Positions 1-5,240 are shown, counted from the stretch's first letter. The stretch: 5,240 bases of DNA from Akkermansia muciniphila (GCA_945870545.1 CAMBTF010000158.1:1-5240), one strand, 5' to 3'. Numbers and translations are program-made. Notes: generated by a model not told the origin, from the sequence alone.

Positions 1-138
1 ACCTCGCAGGTTCCCTTCCTCCTCTACACCAAGGACGCCACCGACATCACTGCCGGCCTCCTTAAAAACCTTAACAAGGACGCCCCCGCCGAGGGAGATG
101 CTCCTGCCGAGGAAACTCCCGCTCCCGTAGAGGAGTAA
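1..138 (+). CDS. ompH: OmpH/Skp-family periplasmic chaperone, C-terminal end only
   Basis: Only the last 45 codons are present; the gene enters from the left edge and stops at TAA (136-138). The visible protein has a segment reading PFLLYTKDATDITAGLLKNL at residues 5-24. This matches the C-terminal pattern of Skp/OmpH proteins, where a short strand with an aromatic residue leads into a conserved D-I-T motif and a final helix. Skp is a trimeric periplasmic chaperone that holds unfolded outer-membrane proteins on the way to the BAM complex. After the family's usual end there is an extra tail of about 20 residues, rich in Ala, Pro, Glu and Asp. The next gene on the same strand is lpxD, 18 bases on, as in the classic bamA-skp-lpxD order, which supports the call. 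The coiled-coil arms and signal peptide lie outside the window, so the assignment rests on the C-terminus plus context. Confidence 0.72.
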   Translation, partial: TSQVPFLLYTKDATDITAGLLKNLNKDAPAEGDAPAEETPAPVEE

Positions 139-156
139 ATCCAGCACCCGTCCACT

Positions 157-1209
157 TTGGCAACCAGCCTGAGTCTTTCGGAACTCGCCGACCGCATCGA
201 TGGCACGATCATCCGCGGTGAGGCGGGTTCTCTTTTTTCCGGAATGGCCGCGCTAGATACGGCCAGCCTGGAGGACATCAGTTTCCTGGGAAACGAGAAA
301 TACCTGCCTCAGTTTCTCGCCACCAAGGCGGGCGCGGTGATCGTCCCCACCGGCCATGATTTCGGAAATCATCCCTCCGCTCTCATCGCTGTCCCAAACC
401 CTTCACTGGCCTTCGCAGTCGTCGTGCGGCACTTCGCCAACGAATCCGAAAAGTTTATTCCCAGCACCCACCCATTCGCCTCGGTATCTCCCACCGCCCA
501 GTTTGATGCCGATAAAGTCTGCATCCAAGCGGGCGCGGTGGTGATGGACGGTGCGTCCATTGGCGATGGCACAGTGATCTGCCCTAACGCCGTGATCCAG
601 TCCGGCGCGGTGATCGGAAGCGACTGTCGTATCGGTGCCAACGTCACCATCCGCGAACGCTGTATCCTGGGCAACCGCGTCATCATCCAGCCCGGCGCAG
701 TCATCGGCTCCGATGGATACGGCTACGAGTTTTTAAACGGCAAGCACGTCAAAATCGACCAGGTCGGCATCGTGGAAATCGGCGACGATGTGGAGATCGG
801 CGCGAACACCACGGTAGATCGTGCCCGCTTCGGCAAGACCTTGATCGGCGAGGGCACGAAAATCGATAACCTCGTCCAGATCGGTCACAACGTGATCATC
901 GGCAAGCACTGCCTTATCATCGCACAGACCGGCATTGCTGGCAGTTCCAAGCTGGAGGATTACGTCACTGTCGCCGCCCAAGCGGGAGTAGCAGGGCATG
1001 TGACGATCGGTTCCAAAGCCATCCTTGCCGCCCGCACCGGCGCAACTACCAGCCTTGAAGGCGGCATCACCTATGCCGGTATGCCCGCCCTACCCATATC
1101 AGAAGACACCAAACTCAAAGCCCACGTCCGCCGCCTCCCCAGACTCCTAGCCCGACTGAAAGCACTCGAAGCGATAGCAATCAAAAAAGCGGATTCCTCT
1201 TCTTCCTGA
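157..1209 (+). CDS. lpxD: UDP-3-O-acylglucosamine N-acyltransferase LpxD
   Basis: LpxD transfers a hydroxyacyl chain from acyl-ACP to the 2-amino group of UDP-3-O-acyl-glucosamine, the third step of lipid A synthesis, in the cytoplasm. The protein has 350 residues, close to the 341 of E. coli LpxD. Residues 4-100 form the N-terminal uridine-binding domain, with the typical opening LSLSELADRIDG and the NPSLAFA segment at 81-87. Residues about 107-300 are a left-handed beta-helix of hexapeptide repeats (IGDGTV, IGSDCR, IGANVT). The catalytic histidine is H244 in IDNLVQIGHN, and the IGSDGYGYEF loop is at 183-192. A basic C-terminal helix (about 316-345) follows. The start is TTG at 157: it is the only start-type codon between the upstream stop and the conserved N-terminus. 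No Shine-Dalgarno sits at normal spacing; a GAGGAG at 130-135 is about 21 bases upstream, so coupling to the ompH gene is likely. Confidence 0.96.
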   Translation: MATSLSLSELADRIDGTIIRGEAGSLFSGMAALDTASLEDISFLGNEKYLPQFLATKAGAVIVPTGHDFGNHPSALIAVPNPSLAFAVVVRHFANESEKFIPSTHPFASVSPTAQFDADKVCIQAGAVVMDGASIGDGTVICPNAVIQSGAVIGSDCRIGANVTIRERCILGNRVIIQPGAVIGSDGYGYEFLNGKHVKIDQVGIVEIGDDVEIGANTTVDRARFGKTLIGEGTKIDNLVQIGHNVIIGKHCLIIAQTGIAGSSKLEDYVTVAAQAGVAGHVTIGSKAILAARTGATTSLEGGITYAGMPALPISEDTKLKAHVRRLPRLLARLKALEAIAIKKADSSSS

Positions 1210-1309
1210 CCGTAGTCACCTGTCTGCCCTGCCCCCCATGGTTGATTTCTCCTTTTCGCTCAACCCGACGCATGGGCCGCGTTGCTCACCCTATAAGCAG
1301 CACTAGCCC

Positions 1310-2308
1310 TCAGGCCAAAACCCTCTCCGGCACGGCTTCCCTTCCTTCCAGAAAACGAAGCAGGCTGTCCACCGTCGTTTCCGCGATGGCCGTAAGAGCC
1401 TCCTCCGTCAGGAAAGCCTGGTGCGAGGTGACCAGCACATTCGGGAATGTCAGCAGCCGCGAGAGCACATCGTCCTGCATCGGCGATTCGGAGAGATCCT
1501 CGAAAAACACACCTTCCTCCTCCTCATAGACATCGAGCGCCACACCGCCGAGGTGGCCGGATTTCAGCGCGGAGATCACTGCCACGCTGTCCACCAGCTT
1601 GCCGCGGCTTGTGTTCACCAGATAGGCTCCGCGTTTCATCCGGGAAATCGTATCCGCGTTGAGCAGGTGCGCGGTCGCGGGGTTGAGGGGCAGGTGCAGG
1701 CTCACCACATCCGCGGCAGATAGCAGCGCGTCCATCTCCACATATCGCACGCTGTGGCGCTCCGCCCATTCGGTCTGTGGAAACGGATCACAGGCCAGCA
1801 CCTCGCAGCCGAAACCTCGGAAAATCTGCGCCGCCACCCTGCCAATTTTTCCTGTGCCCACGATGCCGACCGTCTTGCCATACAGGTCGAATCCGACCAG
1901 CCCTCCGAGTGAAAAGTTCATCTCGCGCACGCGGTTGTAGGCGCGGTGGATCTTGCGGTTCAGTGTCAGCAAAAGCGCGACCGCGTGCTCCGCCACCGAG
2001 TGCGGAGAGTAGGCGGGCACCCGGACAACGCTGATCCCGAGCTCCCGAGCGGCGTCCAGATCGACGTTGTTGAAACCCGCGCAGCGCAGCGCCACCATCC
2101 GCACTCCCCTCCCCGCCAAAAGGCCGAGACATTCGCGGTCCACCTTGTCGTTTACGAAAACACACACAACGGAAGCTCCCTCCGCCGAAGCCGCGTTCGC
2201 GGCGCCTAGGCGGAACTCATGGAATTCCGGCTTCAGCCCGCTTCCCTCCGCCGCTTTGGAGAAATAATCTCGATCATACGGCTTCGTGTCGTAAAAGGCC
2301 ACCCGCAT
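1310..2308 (-). CDS. ldhA: Fermentative D-lactate dehydrogenase (LdhA type)
   Basis: This NAD-dependent D-isomer-specific 2-hydroxyacid dehydrogenase is expected to reduce pyruvate to D-lactate in the cytoplasm. From ATG at 2308 the 332-residue protein aligns with E. coli LdhA (329 residues) from the first residue: MRVAFYDTKPYD against MKLAVYSTKQYD. It shares RCAGFNNVDLDAA (75-87), RVPAY (96-100) and TLNRKIHRAY (115-124). The Rossmann loop GTGKIG is at 151-156, with the NAD-selective Asp at D174. The active-site residues are R235, D259, E264 and H296 (HQAFLTEEALT), and the LdhA-type FFEDLSESPMQDDV insertion is present. ATG 2308 is preferred because it matches the family start and has a purine-rich GGAAACAGG before it. 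An upstream in-frame ATG at 2329 overlaps the hydrolase stop as TGATG and would add seven residues. The gene is last in its operon and converges on lpxD. Another 2-hydroxyacid substrate is possible, but the LdhA-specific motifs make lactate most likely. Confidence 0.93.
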   Translation of the reverse strand: MRVAFYDTKPYDRDYFSKAAEGSGLKPEFHEFRLGAANAASAEGASVVCVFVNDKVDRECLGLLAGRGVRMVALRCAGFNNVDLDAARELGISVVRVPAYSPHSVAEHAVALLLTLNRKIHRAYNRVREMNFSLGGLVGFDLYGKTVGIVGTGKIGRVAAQIFRGFGCEVLACDPFPQTEWAERHSVRYVEMDALLSAADVVSLHLPLNPATAHLLNADTISRMKRGAYLVNTSRGKLVDSVAVISALKSGHLGGVALDVYEEEEGVFFEDLSESPMQDDVLSRLLTFPNVLVTSHQAFLTEEALTAIAETTVDSLLRFLEGREAVPERVLA

Positions 2309-2328
2309 CCTGTTTCCATTTCCGTTCA

Positions 2329-3129
2329 TCACAGCTTGAAGCGCGGGGATTGGCTAAGGAATTTTGCGGGGTTGTCGTAAGTCACCTTGCGGATCATCTC
2401 CGGCGTGTGCTTCCGGCGCTTCATTTCCAGCGCGCATTTCGGCACGGCCATGGGATCGGAGACACCCCAGTCGCAGGCGGAGTTCATCCAGATGTTCTCG
2501 CTGCCATAAACCTCAAGGATATCGATCGCCCGGTTCGGAGTGCATTTGCTTTCCGGATAGAGCGTCATGCCCGCCCAGTAGCCCGCGTCGAGCACATGGG
2601 CGACGGTGTGTTCCTCGACGTGGTCAATGATCACCTTGGAGCGGTCGAGTTTCGAAAAGGTGGCCAGCGAATCGAGGATCAGCCTGGTGCCCTTGAGCTT
2701 GTCCTCAAGGTGCGGGGTGTGGATGAGGACGGGCAGGTCGTAATCGAGGGCGATCTGCACGTGTTCCTCAAAAATCTTCAGCTCGCTGCGGGTGTTTTTG
2801 TTCAGCCCGATCTCGCCGATGCCGAGCACGTTATCCCGGCCGATGAATTCCGGGATCAGCGCCATCACCTCGCGCGCGAAGCCGGGATCATCCGCCTCCT
2901 TCGGGTTGATGCAGAGCCAGCAGAAATGCTTGATGCCATAACGCGCCGCGCGCTTCGGTTCGTATTCCGTGAGCTGCCGGAAGTAGTCGTAAAAGCCGTC
3001 GGCCGAGGAGCGGTCGAAGCCGGCCCAGAACGCGGGTTCGCACAGCGCCTCGCAGCCCGCGATGGCGAGTCTCTCGTAATCATCCGTCGTGCGGCTGACC
3101 ATGTGGGCGTGGGGTTCGATGTAGCTCAT
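2329..3129 (-). CDS. TatD-family metal-dependent hydrolase, EboB-like
   Basis: This 266-residue protein is a TIM-barrel amidohydrolase of the TatD family. All expected metal ligands are visible: the HxH pair H7 and H9 (in EPHAHM), E106 (GIGEIGLN), H137 (PVLIHTPH), H170 (VIIDH) and D220 (SACDWGVSDP). The opening acid is Glu where TatD nucleases usually have Asp. The segments MVSRTTDDYE (10-19), EPAFWAG (31-37) and CDWGVSDP (219-226) are, from memory, those of the subgroup found as EboB in ebo clusters. Those clusters are implicated in moving metabolite precursors across the inner membrane in cyanobacteria and other bacteria. No other ebo gene is in the window. The start ATG at 3129 is six bases from the stop of the small upstream gene and has no clear ribosome-binding site, so translation is probably coupled. 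The stop overlaps an in-frame ATG of ldhA. TatD nuclease activity is possible, but the true substrate is unknown. Confidence 0.85.
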   Translation of the reverse strand: MSYIEPHAHMVSRTTDDYERLAIAGCEALCEPAFWAGFDRSSADGFYDYFRQLTEYEPKRAARYGIKHFCWLCINPKEADDPGFAREVMALIPEFIGRDNVLGIGEIGLNKNTRSELKIFEEHVQIALDYDLPVLIHTPHLEDKLKGTRLILDSLATFSKLDRSKVIIDHVEEHTVAHVLDAGYWAGMTLYPESKCTPNRAIDILEVYGSENIWMNSACDWGVSDPMAVPKCALEMKRRKHTPEMIRKVTYDNPAKFLSQSPRFKL

Positions 3130-3134
3130 GGCGG

Positions 3135-3398
3135 TCAGGAAATGGGTGCTCCGGAAGCTCCTTGGAACGGTGCGGTTTCGGAAAGCTCGGTGGTGTGGTC
3201 GGAGAATTTCTCAAGCACCGCCTTCGCGCGGTCAGGGCGGTGTTCCAGCAGGATGGGCAGGGCCTCCCTCAAATACCGCAGACGGATGTCGTCAGCGCCC
3301 TCATGCCTCTCCAGCCGATCCAAAAACGCGGCTAGATCGATCAGGCGCGCGCGGGCATCGATGAACTGCATGTCCAATAATTCCTTTTTACTTAGCAT
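3135..3398 (-). CDS. Small uncharacterised helical protein upstream of the TatD-like hydrolase
   Basis: I do not recognise a named family. The 87-residue product has no signal peptide or membrane segment, so it should be cytoplasmic. It appears to be mainly helical. A first amphipathic helix runs over about residues 4-31 (ELLDMQFIDARARLIDLAAF), followed by an Asp-rich turn, a second helix at about 36-53 and a third at about 55-66. The last 20 residues look extended and end in Gly, Ala, Pro and Ser. It lies five bases before the hydrolase gene on the same strand. That tight spacing and protein-like composition support a real gene whose product may work with the hydrolase. ATG 3398 is the furthest-upstream ATG and begins just before the first helix; no Shine-Dalgarno precedes it. 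The protein shows none of the features I would expect of EboA, and it is far shorter. Confidence 0.75.
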   Translation of the reverse strand: MLSKKELLDMQFIDARARLIDLAAFLDRLERHEGADDIRLRYLREALPILLEHRPDRAKAVLEKFSDHTTELSETAPFQGASGAPIS

Positions 3399-3439
3399 GA
3401 TGTTCGTTGGAGAAGGTTAACCGCTTTTGCCATCTAGGC

Positions 3440-3480
3440 GAAAAGAAAAAACCCGTCGTGGAAACGAACTTCACGACGGG
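3440..3480 (-). terminator. Intrinsic terminator of the cysK transcription unit
   Basis: A perfect 9-bp stem pairs CCCGTCGTG (3452-3460) with CACGACGGG (3472-3480), and two more pairs (one a G-U) can close the loop inward. On the minus strand the hairpin is followed by TTTTTTCTTTTC (3451-3440), the T-rich tail of a Rho-independent terminator. It therefore stops leftward transcription coming from cysK and the coiled-coil gene, about 140 bases beyond the latter's stop codon. On the plus strand the stem is followed by GGAAAATA, so it should not terminate rightward transcripts. Its T-tract ends only 41 bases before the start codon of the 87-residue gene, so it could also act as an attenuator in that gene's leader. 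Confidence 0.82.
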
Positions 3481-3561
3481 GGAAAATACGAGCCGCCATC
3501 GCTCCGAATCTTTGGTATCCCTCAGACGCTGAGCGGTGGCCGCCCTGAAAGCGTTGCCAAC

Positions 3562-3580
3562 ATGAATTCATACGCATGCG
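3562..3580. promoter_or_regulatory. Two adjacent perfect palindromes in the intergenic spacer
   Basis: ATGAATTCAT (3562-3571, 10 bp) and CGCATGCG (3573-3580, 8 bp) are perfect palindromes one base apart in the otherwise unassigned stretch 3481-3621. They lie upstream, in the leftward direction, of the small-protein/hydrolase/ldhA operon, where an operator would be expected. On the minus strand TATGAA resembles a -10 element, but the nearest TTGAAA is 21 bases away, too far for a normal -35. An operator or promoter role is inference only. Nothing else convincing was found in 3481-3621: no tRNA, and no recognised riboswitch upstream of a matching gene. Confidence 0.25.
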
Positions 3581-3621
3581 CGGTAGAGCCATCTTTCAAC
3601 CGCAATCGAAAAAAATTCACG

Positions 3622-4143
3622 TCACGCGGGTTCGCTCGGAGTCTCGATGGATGGCGTGTCGGAAGCGGGCTGCCTCGCCGCCGGATGACCGAGGCCGGGA
3701 ACCACTTTGCGCATCAATTTTGTGAAACCACTTTCCGCGGAATCCATATCCACCTCCGCCTGCCGCATCGCCTTTTCCCATGCTCCTGCGAACCCCGGCG
3801 CCTGTTCGCGCATCGCGCTGATCGCCATCTCCTGGATGCGAAACTGGCGTTGCTCCGCCTTGTCCGGCTTATTCTGCAAGGCCGCCAGATTCACCCGAAG
3901 ATTCTCGTTGTGTGTCCTGAACTCTTCGATCTGTTTCGTCAGCGCTTCGTGGCCGGTCGCGGTGATCTTCATCTGCGTATTCAGGTGCGATTGCATGTCG
4001 CGCATCTCGCCCTCGATGCGCTTGATCTCGCGCTTGAACTGGAGCTTGGAAGAAACCGCGTTTTTCAGGATGAAGCCTGCAACGAGTAACCCGAGGGCAA
4101 GACCCCACACGAAGGGATTCTTGATGATTTCCTGTAATTCCAT
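3622..4143 (-). CDS. Membrane-anchored coiled-coil protein of unknown function, downstream of cysK
   Basis: I do not recognise a named family. From ATG 4143 the product is 173 residues. Residues 1-9 are short and polar. One hydrophobic segment follows at about 10-28 (PFVWGLALGLLVAGFILKNA), then a Lys/Arg-rich stretch (33-42), which suggests a short N-terminus outside and most of the protein in the cytoplasm. Residues about 37-100 are heptad-like, with Ile, Met and Leu among many charges, and suggest a coiled coil. A helix with GFAGAWEKAMRQAE follows at 117-130. The tail from about 150 is Pro/Ser/Glu-rich and probably disordered. The ATG at 4143 is chosen because an earlier one (4236) would overlap cysK and add a Gly/Pro/Arg-rich stretch before the membrane segment. 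The gene lies 62 bases behind cysK and before a terminator, so the two are likely co-transcribed. A structural or scaffolding role is possible but not shown. Confidence 0.78.
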   Translation of the reverse strand: MELQEIIKNPFVWGLALGLLVAGFILKNAVSSKLQFKREIKRIEGEMRDMQSHLNTQMKITATGHEALTKQIEEFRTHNENLRVNLAALQNKPDKAEQRQFRIQEMAISAMREQAPGFAGAWEKAMRQAEVDMDSAESGFTKLMRKVVPGLGHPAARQPASDTPSIETPSEPA

Positions 4144-4205
4144 GGATTTGAACGTTAGGGGTGGGAAACGCGGCGGTCGCGGTGCATTCTCTTCTCCATC
4201 TGTGG

Positions 4206-5165
4206 CTAAATTTCCTGCACCGGCAGCGCGGCGCATTCCTCCCGGAGCTTGTCGGCGAGCGGGGTGGAAAGGTAGCGCTCGCTGGAAGAGCAGCCGATGG
4301 TCACGATGCGCTTGCCCTTGAACTCGGGGCGTTTCGCGACCTGCATGGCGGCCCAGACATTGGCTCCGGTAGAAATCCCTGCTGGCAAACCTTCCTGCTG
4401 GGCGAGCGCCTGCGCGGTAGCAAAGGCGTCCTCGTTGGAGACAAGGATCGTCTCGTCGATGATACCTACGTTGAGGTTGCCCGGGATGAAGCCCGCGCCG
4501 ATGCCCTGGATCATGTGCGGCCCCGGCTGCCCGCCGGAAATGACCGGACTATTGGTTGGCTCCACGGCGAAAGTTTTCATTTCGCGCCGGGATTTGATGA
4601 CCTCGGAAACCCCGGTGATCGTTCCGCCGGTGCCTACTCCCGCCACGAAGGCGTCGATCTCACCGTCCGTGTCGCGCCAGATTTCCTCGGCGGTCGTTTC
4701 ACGGTGCACCTGCGGGTTGGCGGGGTTGTCGAACTGACCCGGGCCGAACGCACCTGGCGTTTCCGCGAGAAGCTTTTTCGCCATGGCGATCGCACCGCCC
4801 ATACCCCTCGCACGGGGGGTGAGAACGATTTCCGCACCGAGCAGGCGCAGCAAAACCCGGCGCTCGATCGACATGCTCTCCGGCATGGTGAGGATGCAGC
4901 GGTATCCCTTCGCACGTGCCACGAACGCCAGCGCGATACCGGTGTTGCCAGAGGTAGGCTCTATGATAAGTCCGCCGGGTTTGAGGAGTCCATCGCGCTC
5001 GCCGGCTTCGATCATCGCCTTGCCGATCCGGTCTTTCACGCTAAAGAGAGGATTGAAAAACTCGGCCTTCACGCAGATCTCGGCTTCCAGGCCTTTTGTG
5101 ATGTGGTTAAGGCGTATGAGTGGGGTGTTACCGATCGTGGCAACCATGTTTTCTGCAATGTTCAT
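4206..5165 (-). CDS. cysK: Cysteine synthase (O-acetylserine sulfhydrylase), PLP-dependent
   Basis: The enzyme joins O-acetyl-L-serine and sulfide to give L-cysteine and acetate in the cytoplasm, the last step of sulfur assimilation. From ATG 5165 the protein has 319 residues, typical of CysK. The start motif [10 protein letters not shown] is at 11-20. The PLP-binding lysine is K44 in [10 protein letters not shown] (37-46). TSGNTG (71-76) is the substrate loop and GTGGT (178-182) binds the cofactor phosphate. GISTGA (263-268) and SERYLST (295-301) form the far side of the active site. Most homologues have G-E-R-Y-L-S-T at the last site; here the Gly is Ser. There is no C-terminal CBS domain, which argues against cystathionine beta-synthase. 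An in-frame codon further upstream would add 21 residues unlike the family, so 5165 is chosen. No Shine-Dalgarno is visible. Confidence 0.95.
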   Translation of the reverse strand: MNIAENMVATIGNTPLIRLNHITKGLEAEICVKAEFFNPLFSVKDRIGKAMIEAGERDGLLKPGGLIIEPTSGNTGIALAFVARAKGYRCILTMPESMSIERRVLLRLLGAEIVLTPRARGMGGAIAMAKKLLAETPGAFGPGQFDNPANPQVHRETTAEEIWRDTDGEIDAFVAGVGTGGTITGVSEVIKSRREMKTFAVEPTNSPVISGGQPGPHMIQGIGAGFIPGNLNVGIIDETILVSNEDAFATAQALAQQEGLPAGISTGANVWAAMQVAKRPEFKGKRIVTIGCSSSERYLSTPLADKLREECAALPVQEI

Positions 5166-5176
5166 GATGGTGGTGG

Positions 5177-5212
5177 GGTCAAATGAGGAGACCAACTTGG
5201 GAGAAATTGACC
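5177..5212. promoter_or_regulatory. Inverted repeat just upstream of cysK, possible operator
   Basis: GGTCAA (5177-5182) and TTGACC (5207-5212) are perfect inverted copies whose centres are 30 bases apart, about three helical turns. A smaller palindrome, CCAACTTGG (5192-5200), lies near the middle. The element starts 11 bases upstream of the cysK start codon, where a sulfur-responsive regulator could act. Six-base repeats arise easily by chance, and no clear -35/-10 pair was found in 5166-5240, so this is tentative. Confidence 0.2.
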
Positions 5213-5240
5213 AGCCCCGCCAGCCCAAATCGAATGGAAA

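Noticed and set aside
1274..1309. A weak hairpin between lpxD and ldhA (GTTGCT 1281-1286 with AGCAGC 1296-1301, outer GGGC/GCCC)
   Set aside because: The stem is short with a wobble and internal mismatches, and neither strand has a T-tract. Nothing else was seen in the 100-bp convergent gap.
2350..3420. A 356-codon open frame on the plus strand opposite the hydrolase and the small gene
   Set aside because: It mirrors the coding strand of a well-supported TatD-family gene and has no family signature of its own. The length is explained by high GC and few stop codons.
3520..3562. Plus-strand resemblance to the core of SAM-I-clan riboswitches (GAGCGGTGG, then CCCTGAAAGCGTTGCCAAC)
   Set aside because: Only fragments match the consensus, the CGGCAACC and GAAGCC blocks are imperfect, and no plus-strand gene follows. 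An Infernal scan with the SAM-clan models would settle it.
3434..3592. A 52-residue minus-strand frame through the spacer and terminator (ATG 3592, TAG 3434)
   Set aside because: It reads straight through the terminator hairpin and T-tract, giving a Phe run near its end. It has no ribosome-binding site and an Arg-rich composition typical of chance frames.
3580..3610. GGTAGAGC resembling a tRNA D-arm
   Set aside because: No acceptor stem, anticodon arm or T-arm with GGTTCGAAT can be placed at the right distances.
4144..4236. An upstream start (ATG 4236) for the coiled-coil protein
   Set aside because: It would overlap cysK by 31 bases and add 31 Gly/Pro/Arg-rich residues before the membrane segment. 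ATG 4143 gives a normal N-terminal anchor.
4161..5186. A 341-codon open frame on the plus strand opposite cysK
   Set aside because: It is the antisense of a clear cysteine synthase. Its translation is rich in Arg, His, Gly and Asp without recognisable motifs, as expected from third-position GC bias in cysK.

Overview
The window looks like ordinary chromosome of a moderately high-GC, Gram-negative-type bacterium. A lipid A gene (lpxD) sits directly after the tail of an OmpH/Skp-type periplasmic chaperone, so the cell has an LPS-bearing outer membrane. The starts lack clear Shine-Dalgarno sequences, and an Ebo-type TatD hydrolase has an E. coli-like fermentative D-lactate dehydrogenase beside it. 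This mix would suit the PVC group, Verrucomicrobiota in particular, but that is inference: no rRNA or marker gene is present.

Layout. Left, + strand (1-1209): the last 45 codons of an OmpH/Skp-family gene, then lpxD, an envelope-biogenesis pair. It converges on a leftward gene across a 100-bp gap (1210-1309). Middle, - strand, read right to left (3398 to 1310): an 87-residue uncharacterised protein, an EboB-like TatD metal-dependent hydrolase and ldhA. These have gaps of 5 and about 20 bases, so they look like one transcript. Right, - strand (5165 to 3622): cysK (cysteine synthase), then a 173-residue membrane-anchored coiled-coil protein. This unit ends at a strong intrinsic terminator (3440-3480) in the 223-bp spacer 3399-3621.

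How the genes work together. OmpH and LpxD serve outer-membrane assembly. CysK makes cysteine from O-acetylserine and sulfide; its partner gene has no recognisable function. The small protein, hydrolase and LdhA share a transcript, but no common pathway is evident. The least explained parts are the 87-residue protein and its hydrolase partner, the single-pass coiled-coil protein beside cysK, and the spacer 3399-3621. In that spacer the terminator lies only about 42 bases before the next start codon. I saw no CRISPR array, mobile element, tRNA or rRNA, and no clear evidence of a new defence or biosynthetic system.
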